Below, in pieces: positions 1 through 6,197 of a stretch of 8,559 nt of DNA (the stretch's first letter is position 1; the number at the start of each line of letters is the position of its first letter). Made by a program: the position numbers and the translations under genes. The notes beneath the pieces are model-generated. The model was not told the DNA's origin and ran no database searches. It was given only the letters and a program-made list of their open reading frames with translations. Source of the stretch: Clostridia bacterium (GTDB lineage Bacteria; Bacillota; Clostridia; Oscillospirales; Acutalibacteraceae). The stretch covers positions 1 through 8,559 of the forward strand of contig JAFPBM010000203.1 of the NCBI GenBank assembly GCA_017424125.1, written 5' to 3'.

Positions 1-26
1 GAACATCTATCAATGTTAGCACTCAT
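1..26 (-). CDS. 5' end of a gene running off the left edge, product unknown
   Basis: Only the first eight codons are inside the window, reading MSANIDRC on the minus strand. The start is supported by a ribosome binding site, AAGGGAG, lying at 34-40 and about seven bases upstream of the ATG, and by a near-consensus promoter further upstream (52-80). The gene is divergent from the cytidylyltransferase gene at 243. Too little is visible to suggest a product. The call rests on the promoter plus ribosome binding site combination rather than on protein similarity. Confidence 0.5.
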
Positions 27-51
27 ATTTTCACTCCCTTTACCTTTAGAT

Positions 52-80
52 ATTATATCATAAAGGTTAGTGCGTGTAAA
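52..80 (-). promoter_or_regulatory. Sigma-A-like promoter for the left-edge gene
   Basis: On the minus strand there is TTTACA (75-80), a 17-base spacer, and a perfect TATAAT (52-57). Transcription would start near position 45 and give a leader of about 20 bases before the ATG at 26. Confidence 0.75.
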
Positions 81-135
81 CAACAAAAGAAACAATAAAA
101 AATCGGGCTTTTGTTATATTTTAAAGCGATAACGC

Positions 136-200
136 AACAAAAATGAACGCTTAATACCGAAAAACTCATAAAAAAGTTGACTTTTGCGTTCATTTGTGTT
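136..200. repeat. Inverted repeat overlapping the cytidylyltransferase promoter
   Basis: The 15-base arms at 136-150 and 186-200 match at 14 of 15 positions when one is reverse-complemented. The core AAATGAACGC / GCGTTCATTT is a perfect 10 bp. They are separated by 35 bases. The right arm occupies most of the -35/-10 spacer of the promoter at 177-205. Two half-sites of this spacing could be operators for a looping or cooperatively binding regulator. This is inference, since no binding protein is shown. Confidence 0.45.
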
Positions 201-205
201 ATAAA
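177..205 (+). promoter_or_regulatory. Sigma-A-like promoter for the licC-like operon
   Basis: TTGACT (177-182), a 17-base spacer and TATAAA (200-205) form a strong promoter. Transcription would start near 212, about 30 bases before the ATG at 243. This excludes the in-frame TTG at 177 as a translation start, because that codon is the -35 box itself. Confidence 0.8.
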
Positions 206-232
206 TAGTACGTATTTTGATTGTATTATTTT

Positions 233-237
233 GGAGG
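233..237 (+). promoter_or_regulatory. Ribosome binding site that fixes the start of the licC-like gene
   Basis: GGAGG lies five bases upstream of the ATG at 243. It selects this ATG over the in-frame TTG at 177, which would add 22 residues with no ribosome binding site. Confidence 0.85.
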
Positions 238-242
238 TTGTT

Positions 243-1136
243 ATGAGTCTTACAAAAAAACAGTTTGATTTATTATCCACACTTGCAACCGCAAAGGAAA
301 AGTTGAGCCAAAGACAACTTTGTGAAAAGTGCGGACATTCATTGGGTACGGTTAATAAAGTTATAAAAGAATTGACCGACCTTGATTATATTAAAGACGG
401 CGAAGTTACCGATAAAGGTTTTGATGCGCTTGAACCGTATAGAGCGAAAAGGGCGATATTTATTGCCGCAGGTTTTGGAAGCCGAATGGTGCCCGTTACA
501 CTCAACACACCGAAACCGCTTATTCGCGTTAATGGAAAGCGCATAATCGATACGCTTCTTGATGCGTGTTTGGAAGCGGGGATTTCCGAAATATACATCG
601 TTCGCGGATATTTAGCAGAACAGTTTGACCAACTGCTTTACAAATATCCGATGATTAAATTCCTTGAAAACCCGTCTTATAATGAAGCAAACAACATTTC
701 TTCCGCCGTTGTGGCAAGATATCTTTTGCAGAACGCCTATGTGTTTGAATCGGATTTGATTATTTCTAATCCTTCAATTATCACAAAATACCATTATCAG
801 TCTGACGTTCTTGGAATTTGGAAAGATAGAACGGACGACTGGGTGCTTGACGTTGACAAGGACGGTAACGTTTGCGAGGAAAAGGTTGGCGGTACAAACA
901 CCTATCAGATGGTGGGCGTTTATTATTGGAACGCGCTTGACGGTGCCAAACTTGCCGAGCATATAATGGAAGCATTTATGCAACCGGGCGGTAAGGAAAG
1001 ATATTGGGAAACTGTTCCGAATCAAGTTTACAAGGGACAGTATAAAATACAGGTTAGACCCTGTCGTGAAGAAGACATTGTAGAAATTGATACCTTCCGC
1101 GAACTCAAAGCAATCGATAAAACTTACGACGTGTAA
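243..1136 (+). CDS. licC: LicC-like CTP:phosphocholine cytidylyltransferase with N-terminal winged-helix domain
   Basis: The protein has 297 residues. Residues 1-66 look like a winged helix-turn-helix (SQRQLCEKCGHSLGTVNKVI as the helix-turn-helix). Residues 70-297 are a nucleotidyltransferase: the nucleotide-binding loop AAGFGSRM (75-82), TPKPL (89-93), and an acidic metal-site segment ESD (169-171). The C-terminal half follows the pattern I recall for pneumococcal LicC, including the (T)(D/N)-W, GVYYWNA, YWETV and VEIDTF segments. LicC enzymes make CDP-choline from CTP and phosphocholine in the cytoplasm. A related substrate such as phosphoethanolamine cannot be excluded. Classical LicC lacks the winged-helix domain; here it could sense the substrate or autoregulate the operon. 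The permease gene begins 13 bases after the stop. Family call is firm, exact substrate is not. Confidence 0.82.
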   Translation: MSLTKKQFDLLSTLATAKEKLSQRQLCEKCGHSLGTVNKVIKELTDLDYIKDGEVTDKGFDALEPYRAKRAIFIAAGFGSRMVPVTLNTPKPLIRVNGKRIIDTLLDACLEAGISEIYIVRGYLAEQFDQLLYKYPMIKFLENPSYNEANNISSAVVARYLLQNAYVFESDLIISNPSIITKYHYQSDVLGIWKDRTDDWVLDVDKDGNVCEEKVGGTNTYQMVGVYYWNALDGAKLAEHIMEAFMQPGGKERYWETVPNQVYKGQYKIQVRPCREEDIVEIDTFRELKAIDKTYDV

Positions 1137-1149
1137 TGAGGTGTGAAAA

Positions 1150-2619
1150 ATGGAAAACAACAAAAATGGTACAGGATTAAAACGTTCTTTAAGTCCAATG
1201 TCGGTTTGGGCGTTGGCTTTTGGTTGCGTTATCGGTTGGGGTTCGTTTATTAACCCCGGCAAAAAGTTTTTGCCTAACTCGGGTGTTGCGGGTACCGCAA
1301 TTGCTATGGTGCTTGGCGCTCTCGTAATGGTAATCATCGCGTTTTCTTATGCATATATGGTGCCAAAATTCCCCAAAGCAGGCGGCGAATTTACCTTTAC
1401 TAAGAACTGTTTTGGTAAGATTCCTGCGTTTATATGCGGTTGGTTCTTGGTGTCTGCATATCTGACCAACGTACCGATGAACTCCACGGCTATCGGTCTT
1501 ATTGTTGACGGTCTTGACGGTGGAGCAGACATACTCAAGTTTGGTTGGCACTATTCAATAGCAGGTTTTGACGTTTGGCTGGGCGAAACGCTTTTTGCAA
1601 GTGCAATTCTCATTTTGTTCGGCGTGCTTAATATTTTAGGTGTTAAAAAAGCCGCGTTTATTCAGACCGTTTTGGCGGTATTGCTTGTAGGAAGTGCGCT
1701 TACACTTTGCATTTCGGGTCTTGTTTCGGCTAAGGCGCAGGGTATCAATATGGCACCCATTTGGGGATTTGACAAAGCCGCCGCAATGGCAGCAAACGCC
1801 ACAACATCTAACATTGATGCTTTTGCACACAAGGGCACAAGCGGTGTTTTATCCGCAATTCTTGCCACATTCGCGATTGCACCTTGGGCATTCGTTGGTT
1901 TCGATACTATTCCGCAAGCCGCAGAAGAATTTAAGTTCCCCTTCAAAAAAGTTATGGGAATTATGGTACTTGCTATCGGTTTTGGTTGTTTCGTTTATAT
2001 TTCCAATAATACCGTATCGGCTGCGGCACTTACAAACTGGCCTGACAGAGTAATGGCAGGCGAGTGGGTGCTTTTAGTTGCGGCAGAAGAATTACTTGGT
2101 ACGTTTGGCAAGGTTTTGATTGGTGTCGGTGTTTCAAGTGCGGTACTTTCGGGTATTATGGGATTCTATCTTGCATCCAGCCGTCTTATGTTCTCTATGG
2201 CACGTGACGGATATCTACCCGCTTGGTTTTCTAAAATAAACGAAAAGCACAGCACACCTGTTAATGCTATGATTTTTTGTATCATAATTTCGCTTTCGGG
2301 TCCGATTTTGGGACGAGAGGCTCTTGGTTGGTTTGTTGATATGAGTGCAATCGGCGCGTCAATCGGTTTCTTCTTTACGTCGGCATCAACCCTTGTAACG
2401 ATGAAAAAGGATAAAGACGGAACAAAACTTATTAAAACAACGGCAACTATAGGTGCAATTTTCTCTATTTTGTTTATGATTCTTCAACTCATACCCATAC
2501 CGGGCATACAGGGCGTTCACTTTGGCAAAGAATCATATATAATGCTCGTTATATGGATTGTGATAGGCGTTTTGTTCTATCTCTCGCAAAGCAAAAACTT
2601 TAAGGCAAATCGTGATTAA
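1150..2619 (+). CDS. APC-superfamily amino acid/amine permease
   Basis: The product has 489 residues and about 12 hydrophobic membrane helices, roughly at 19-35, 46-70, 92-118, 145-164, 167-193, 234-257, 268-292, 305-345 (two), 371-416 (two), 428-449 and 461-479. Family signatures are the unwound first helix GCVIGWGSF (25-33), the helix-6 segment PWAFVGFDTIPQAAEEF (245-261), and SRLMFSMARDGYLPAWFSK (344-362), which is typical of APC transporters. These carry amino acids, polyamines or ethanolamine across the plasma membrane by proton or sodium coupling or exchange. The start is supported by AGGTG at 1139-1143 with the ATG at 1150. Its position directly behind the LicC-like gene suggests a substrate related to that enzyme, such as choline or ethanolamine, but this is inference. 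Classical LicB choline permeases belong to another superfamily. Confidence 0.88.
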   Translation: MENNKNGTGLKRSLSPMSVWALAFGCVIGWGSFINPGKKFLPNSGVAGTAIAMVLGALVMVIIAFSYAYMVPKFPKAGGEFTFTKNCFGKIPAFICGWFLVSAYLTNVPMNSTAIGLIVDGLDGGADILKFGWHYSIAGFDVWLGETLFASAILILFGVLNILGVKKAAFIQTVLAVLLVGSALTLCISGLVSAKAQGINMAPIWGFDKAAAMAANATTSNIDAFAHKGTSGVLSAILATFAIAPWAFVGFDTIPQAAEEFKFPFKKVMGIMVLAIGFGCFVYISNNTVSAAALTNWPDRVMAGEWVLLVAAEELLGTFGKVLIGVGVSSAVLSGIMGFYLASSRLMFSMARDGYLPAWFSKINEKHSTPVNAMIFCIIISLSGPILGREALGWFVDMSAIGASIGFFFTSASTLVTMKKDKDGTKLIKTTATIGAIFSILFMILQLIPIPGIQGVHFGKESYIMLVIWIVIGVLFYLSQSKNFKANRD

Positions 2620-2624
2620 AAATT

Positions 2625-2660
2625 AAAGGACGGCTTAAGCCGTCCTTTTTGTTTTGTAAT
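2625..2660 (+). terminator. Intrinsic terminator of the licC-permease operon
   Basis: A perfect 24-base palindrome (2625-2648, core GGACGGCTTAAGCCGTCC) is followed by a T-rich run to 2655. It begins five bases after the permease stop codon. Confidence 0.92.
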
Positions 2661-2686
2661 AATTTTTACTCAACTTTCATACAAAT
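2657..2686 (+). promoter_or_regulatory. Candidate sigma-E (mother-cell) promoter of spoIIID
   Basis: TAATAAT (2657-2663) matches the sigma-E -35 pattern KHATAxT. After exactly 14 bases comes CATACAAA (2678-2685), which matches the -10 pattern CATACAxT in seven of eight positions. Transcription of spoIIID by sigma-E is established in Bacillus subtilis. The -35 box touches the tail of the upstream terminator. Confidence 0.65.
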
Positions 2687-2713
2687 TACAAAGGACAGAG
2701 GAGTTGAGTAAGT

Positions 2714-2959
2714 ATGAATATAGAGTCGCAAACACGCGCGGCAATGCTTGGCGAATACATATTAAGTACGGGCGCAACGGTGCGCGCGACGGCAAAGGTT
2801 TTCAAAATCAGTAAATCTACGGTACATAAAGACGTAACAGCGCGACTTATGGTGGAAAAACCCGCACTTTACAGAGAGGTTAAAAAGGTGCTTGAACTCA
2901 ATAAAAGCGAACGCCATATTCGTGGCGGAATGGCAACGCGAAAAAAATATAAAGGATAA
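2714..2959 (+). CDS. spoIIID: Sporulation transcriptional regulator SpoIIID
   Basis: The protein has 81 residues and closely follows Bacillus SpoIIID in pattern: an N-terminal helix, TVRATAKVFKISKSTVHKDV as the helix-turn-helix (about 22-41), and the basic C-terminal segment HIRGGMATRKKYKG (68-81) that contacts DNA next to the helix-turn-helix. The B. subtilis protein is 93 residues; the acidic tail is absent here. SpoIIID is a DNA-binding activator and repressor in the mother cell after engulfment begins, acting between sigma-E and sigma-K regulons. GAGGAG at 2698-2703 is the ribosome binding site, ten bases before the ATG, which is slightly long. The gene stands alone, between two terminators, with its own likely sigma-E promoter. 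This gene is the main evidence that the organism forms endospores. Confidence 0.95.
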   Translation: MNIESQTRAAMLGEYILSTGATVRATAKVFKISKSTVHKDVTARLMVEKPALYREVKKVLELNKSERHIRGGMATRKKYKG

Positions 2960-2987
2960 AACCGAGGGCGTAATCCCTCGGTTTTTT
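2959..2987. terminator. Bidirectional terminator between spoIIID and the GNAT gene
   Basis: A 10-base stem (2959-2968 with 2975-2984, core CCGAGGG/CCCTCGG) has a six-base loop. Runs of T follow on the plus strand (2982-2987) and A on the left side gives T on the minus strand. It serves the convergent genes on either side, and the GNAT stop codon at 2986-2988 overlaps its edge. Confidence 0.88.
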
Positions 2988-3780
2988 AATCTAAAAGCAA
3001 GTTCATATAAATATTTTTTGGGGAATTGAATCCGTATCCGCAAATAACAGTTTCGCCATCGCCGCTTGGCAGCAGCACTCGCACGTCGGCAGAGTCAAAC
3101 TTTTTTGCAACCGCCGAAACAATGGCGGGAAGCGTTTCTTTTGTAGCTGTGGTTTCCTTTATAAACACACCGTCTGAATCCTTGCCGCAAAGGACTATGT
3201 CTTCGCGGTTGTCGGAGATTACTTTATAAGCAGAGAGACCAAAAAACGTTTCTTGTGTCAGTGCATATTCCGCGGAACCGTCATCCCATACAAGCAAATC
3301 TACGAAACGCTTGTTACGAATTTCATTATATTCCGTAGCAGAGCAGGGCAAAAGCACGGCGGGCGGTGCGGTGGCTGTGTGGGTTTCAAAACACCATTCG
3401 CCGCACGGGTAAAATCCCGAATTTTCATAAAACGCAAAAAGGTCGGCGTTTTCGGGGTGTAAAACTATTGCGGCGTTTTGAGCCTTGCCGAAATCCTTAA
3501 TAGCACACATAATTCGTTTGCCGATGCCGTTGCCGCGAAGTTCGGCATCAACACAAATTCCGTATGCGTAAAACGCGGGTGCGCCACAAATCTCACAGGG
3601 CAGAAGATGCGCTTCACCAACAATACGGTCACCGTCATAGGCGCAAATTGTGTAATCGGGATTAAAGTGGTGAGAAAAAAACATATTAACGAAACCAAGC
3701 GTATCGTCAAACGAATTAAGAAAAAGCCGTTTTAGTGCCGTTTCGTCACTTTTTTGTGCTGTTTTGATATAAAGGTTCAT
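2986..3780 (-). CDS. GNAT-family N-acetyltransferase
   Basis: The protein has 264 residues. The N-terminal half is a complete GNAT domain: the acetyl-CoA binding motif A, GICVDAELRGNGIGKRIM (74-91), contains the R-x-x-G-x-G/A loop as RGNGIG, and FYENSGFYP (117-125) is motif B. Residues about 145-264 form a second region without a recognisable acetyl-CoA loop, ending in YMNLLLD. Its hydrophobic pattern could be a degenerate second GNAT fold, as in other two-domain GNAT proteins, but that is inference. The acceptor substrate is unknown. The start at 3780 is chosen because TGGAGG lies just upstream (3785-3790). An upstream in-frame start at 3834 would place the promoter inside the gene. It is convergent with spoIIID and has its own promoter. 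Confidence 0.8.
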   Translation of the reverse strand: MNLYIKTAQKSDETALKRLFLNSFDDTLGFVNMFFSHHFNPDYTICAYDGDRIVGEAHLLPCEICGAPAFYAYGICVDAELRGNGIGKRIMCAIKDFGKAQNAAIVLHPENADLFAFYENSGFYPCGEWCFETHTATAPPAVLLPCSATEYNEIRNKRFVDLLVWDDGSAEYALTQETFFGLSAYKVISDNREDIVLCGKDSDGVFIKETTATKETLPAIVSAVAKKFDSADVRVLLPSGDGETVICGYGFNSPKNIYMNLLLD

Positions 3781-3784
3781 ATTT

Positions 3785-3789
3785 CCTCC
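3785..3789 (-). promoter_or_regulatory. Ribosome binding site that fixes the GNAT start
   Basis: On the minus strand, GGAGG lies four bases before the ATG at 3780. It rules out the longer reading that begins at 3834. Confidence 0.8.
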
Positions 3790-3805
3790 AAGGTCGCTTT
3801 TTAAT

Positions 3806-3834
3806 ATTATACCCAATTTTTTACAATTTTTCAA
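3806..3834 (-). promoter_or_regulatory. Sigma-A-like promoter of the GNAT gene
   Basis: On the minus strand, TTGAAA (3829-3834), a 17-base spacer and a perfect TATAAT (3806-3811). Transcription would begin near 3799, giving a leader of about 20 bases. Confidence 0.78.
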
Positions 3835-3836
3835 TA

Positions 3837-3866
3837 AAAAACCGTCCGCTTGTGCGGACGGTTTTT
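3837..3866 (-). terminator. Intrinsic terminator of the metY-metA operon
   Basis: A 13-base stem (3837-3849 with 3854-3866, core CCGTCCGC/GCGGACGG) with a TTGT-sequence loop is followed on the minus strand by a T run. It starts two bases after the metA stop. The symmetric A/T flanks could also stop plus-strand transcripts. Confidence 0.92.
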
Positions 3867-3868
3867 AT

Positions 3869-4789
3869 CTACTGCTCTATTTTATCAATATCGTAAGGTG
3901 TTGTCTGGTAAACGTAATAGTTAAGCCAGTTAGAGAACAAAAGGTTTGCCGAAGAACGCCAAGTTACAACGGGCGGATTGTCGGGGTTGCCGTCGCGGTA
4001 ATAGTTTTCAGGCGGTTCGGGGTTAATTCCCGCTGCAATATCGCGTCTATACTCGCGGTCAAGCGTATATGGGTCGTATTCAGAGTGTCCCGTTATGAAA
4101 ACCTGACTTCCGCTTTGATTTTGCGCGGCGTAAACACCTGCTTTGTCGCTTACGGCGAGAAGTATAAGTTCGTCGTTCGCTTCAATATCCTCACGCATAA
4201 TGGTTGTATTGCGCGAATGGGGAATCATAAACATATCGTCAAAACCGCGGAAAAGTTGGATTTTATCGCGGCAAACGTAGTGTTTGTAAACACCCGAAAG
4301 TTTTTTTGGCAACAGGTGTTTGTTTATGCCGAAATGGTAGTAAAGTCCCGCCTGCGCACCCCAACAAATGTGGAGTGTGCTGTGGGCGTGGGTTTTGCTC
4401 CATTCCATTATTTCGGTGAGTTCTTCCCAATAATCAACGTCGGAAAATTCAAGTTGTTCAACAGGTGCGCCCGTAATGATAAATCCGTCAAAATGCTTGT
4501 GTTTTATGTCCTCAAAGTTTACGTAAAACGTTTCAAGATGCGACTGCGATATGTTCTTTGAACGGTATGAACTTGTGTTCATAAGTGTCAAATCAACCTG
4601 AAGCGGCGTGTTGCCAAGCAAACGGCAGAGTTGCGTTTCGGTATCGATTTTTGTCGGCATCAAATTGAGAACGAGAATTTTAAGCGGACGAATATCCTGC
4701 GAGAGAGCGCGTGTTTCGGTCATTACGAAGATATTTTCTTCGGTGAGCGTTTTGGTAGCGGGAAGTTCGTTTGGGATTTTAATAGGCAT
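3869..4789 (-). CDS. metA: Homoserine O-acetyltransferase (MetA family)
   Basis: The 306-residue protein is full length for the MetA/HTS family of glutamine-amidotransferase-like acyltransferases. The nucleophile is Cys142 in [15 protein letters not shown] (140-154), and His235 and Glu237 in [12 protein letters not shown] complete the active site. Residue 111, in IITGAPVEQ, is glutamate. Published work on this family links Glu111 to acetyl-CoA and Gly111 to succinyl-CoA, so the enzyme most likely makes O-acetylhomoserine from homoserine, despite the common database name homoserine O-succinyltransferase. This first committed step of methionine synthesis is cytoplasmic. It is the second gene of an operon: its ATG is 14 bases after the metY stop, with GGAAG (4797-4801) as ribosome binding site in that gap, so translational coupling is plausible. 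Confidence 0.95.
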   Translation of the reverse strand: MPIKIPNELPATKTLTEENIFVMTETRALSQDIRPLKILVLNLMPTKIDTETQLCRLLGNTPLQVDLTLMNTSSYRSKNISQSHLETFYVNFEDIKHKHFDGFIITGAPVEQLEFSDVDYWEELTEIMEWSKTHAHSTLHICWGAQAGLYYHFGINKHLLPKKLSGVYKHYVCRDKIQLFRGFDDMFMIPHSRNTTIMREDIEANDELILLAVSDKAGVYAAQNQSGSQVFITGHSEYDPYTLDREYRRDIAAGINPEPPENYYRDGNPDNPPVVTWRSSANLLFSNWLNYYVYQTTPYDIDKIEQ

Positions 4790-4803
4790 AATTTATCTTC
4801 CTA

Positions 4804-6084
4804 TCAGATAGATTTAAGTGCGTTTTCAATATCAGCAATAAGGTCTTCTGCGCCCTCAATACCGCAAGATAAGCGGATTAAGTCGGGCGATACACCTGCT
4901 GCTGCAAGTTCCTCATCGGTCATCTGACGGTGGGTAGCACTTGCGGGGTGCAAGCAGCAAGAACGCGCATCGGCAACGTGGGTTTCAATAGCGATGATTT
5001 TAAGTTCGCTCATAAACTTCTCAGCCGCGGCACGACCGCCCTTAACACCGAAACTTACAACACCGCAACTGCCGTTTGGCAAGTATTTGGTTGCAACGTC
5101 ATAATATTTATTACCCTCTAAATCGGGATAGTTAACCCAAGCGATTTTATCGTTTGCCTGTAACCATTTAGCAACAGCCATACCATTTTCACAGTGTTTT
5201 TTCATACGCAGATGCAAACTCTCAAGTCCGAGGTTCAAAAGATATGCGCTCTGCGGTGACTGTGTAGAGCCGAGGTCGCGCATAAGTTGTGCCGTCGCTT
5301 TGGTGATAAACGCGCCCTCAAGACCGAAACGCTCGGTGTAAACAATGCCGTGATAACTGTCGTCGGGTGTGCAAAGACCGGGGTATTTATCGGCGTGTGC
5401 CGTCCAATCAAACTTGCCCGAATCAACAATACAACCGCCGACAGCCGAGCCGTGACCGTCCATATATTTTGTGGTGGAATGGGTTACAATGTCTGCGCCC
5501 CATTCAATCGGACGGCAACCAACCGGTGTTGCAAAGGTGTTGTCAATAATAAGCGGAACACCGTTTTTGTGTGCAACCTTAGCGAAAAGTTCAATATCAA
5601 GAACCGAAAGTGACGGGTTACTTATTGTTTCGCCAAATACCGCTTTTGTGTTATCGCGGAAAGCGGCTTGAAGTTCTTCCTCTGTTGCGTCGGGCGAAAC
5701 AAAGGTAAAATCAATACCCATCTTTTTCATTGTAACGTTGAAAAGGTTGAAGGTGCCGCCGTATATTTCGCTGCTGGAAATTACGTGGTCACCGCAATGT
5801 GCAATATTGAAAATGGAAAAAAGGTTAGCCGCCTGACCTGATGATGTAAGCATTGCGGCGGTGCCGCCTTCAAGTTCACAAATTTTGGCTGCAACGGTGT
5901 CACAGGTCGGGTTTTGCAGACGTGAATAGAAATAACCCGAAGCTTCCAAATCAAAAAGTTTAGCCATAGCCTCGCTCGTGGCGTATTTGAAAGTTGTGCT
6001 TTGAATAATCGGTACCTGACGCGGACCGCCGTTTTCTGCGGTGTAGCCGCCCTGTACACAGGTGGTGTCAATGTTTTTATACAT
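4804..6084 (-). CDS. metY: O-acetylhomoserine aminocarboxypropyltransferase (sulfhydrylase)
   Basis: The 426-residue protein is a full-length member of the Cys/Met-metabolism PLP enzymes. The pyridoxal phosphate lysine is Lys206 in HSTTKYMDGHG (202-212). SSGQAA (81-86) and the YSRLQNPT segment (53-60) bind the cofactor phosphate and ring. The length, with the insertion around 215-255 and the HADKYPGLCTPD segment, fits MetY rather than the roughly 380-residue MetB or MetC. It makes homocysteine from O-acetylhomoserine and sulfide in the cytoplasm. A GGAGG ribosome binding site lies eight bases upstream of the ATG at 6084. metA follows 14 bases after its stop, so the two enzymes form a complete direct-sulfhydrylation route from homoserine. 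Some homologues also take part in cysteine synthesis. Confidence 0.94.
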   Translation of the reverse strand: MYKNIDTTCVQGGYTAENGGPRQVPIIQSTTFKYATSEAMAKLFDLEASGYFYSRLQNPTCDTVAAKICELEGGTAAMLTSSGQAANLFSIFNIAHCGDHVISSSEIYGGTFNLFNVTMKKMGIDFTFVSPDATEEELQAAFRDNTKAVFGETISNPSLSVLDIELFAKVAHKNGVPLIIDNTFATPVGCRPIEWGADIVTHSTTKYMDGHGSAVGGCIVDSGKFDWTAHADKYPGLCTPDDSYHGIVYTERFGLEGAFITKATAQLMRDLGSTQSPQSAYLLNLGLESLHLRMKKHCENGMAVAKWLQANDKIAWVNYPDLEGNKYYDVATKYLPNGSCGVVSFGVKGGRAAAEKFMSELKIIAIETHVADARSCCLHPASATHRQMTDEELAAAGVSPDLIRLSCGIEGAEDLIADIENALKSI

Positions 6085-6122
6085 AAATCAGTCCTCCAAA
6101 CTGTGAGAATTCGTTACATATT

Positions 6123-6151
6123 ATTTTATAACTTATACAGTATAAAGTCAA
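6123..6151 (-). promoter_or_regulatory. Sigma-A-like promoter of metY-metA
   Basis: On the minus strand, TTGACT (6146-6151), a 17-base spacer and TAAAAT (6123-6128). Transcription would start near 6116, leaving a leader of about 30 bases before the metY ATG. That is far too short for a SAM riboswitch or T-box. Confidence 0.7.
6133..6145. promoter_or_regulatory. 13-base palindrome in the metY promoter spacer, candidate operator
   Basis: TTATACAGTATAA is a perfect 6-1-6 palindrome. It lies wholly between the -35 and -10 boxes, abutting the -35 box, where a bound repressor would block RNA polymerase. The regulator is not identifiable from the sequence. Confidence 0.5.
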
Positions 6152-6165
6152 TGTTTTTTCATTAT

Positions 6166-6192
6166 AAAACCCCGATACTGTGCGTATCGGGG
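6166..6192 (-). terminator. Intrinsic terminator of the rubrerythrin gene
   Basis: A 9-base stem (6170-6178 with 6184-6192, CCCCGATAC/GTATCGGGG) with a five-base loop is followed on the minus strand by TTTTATAAT. The T run is short, so termination may be incomplete. It begins five bases after the stop at 6198. Confidence 0.8.
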
Positions 6193-6197
6193 AATAA

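Noticed and set aside
177..242. In-frame upstream TTG extension of the LicC-like protein
   Set aside because: It lies in the promoter -35 box and has no ribosome binding site, while the ATG at 243 has GGAGG five bases upstream.
53..280. Minus-strand 75-codon open frame across the divergent promoter region
   Set aside because: It overlaps two promoters and the start of the licC-like gene, has no ribosome binding site, and its composition is low-complexity Phe/Cys-rich.
774..1337. Minus-strand 187-codon open frame
   Set aside because: It is antisense to the well-supported licC-like and permease genes, has no domain pattern, and no start signal.
3781..3834. N-terminal extension of the GNAT protein
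   Set aside because: The extension spans the -10 and -35 boxes and the GGAGG of the shorter form.
4085..4561. Plus-strand 158-codon open frame
   Set aside because: It is antisense to metA, whose active-site residues are all in register. It is a shadow of codon structure.
6085..6197. SAM riboswitch or T-box upstream of metY
   Set aside because: The promoter leaves only about 30 bases of leader, and the only hairpin in the gap is the rubrerythrin terminator, upstream of the promoter.
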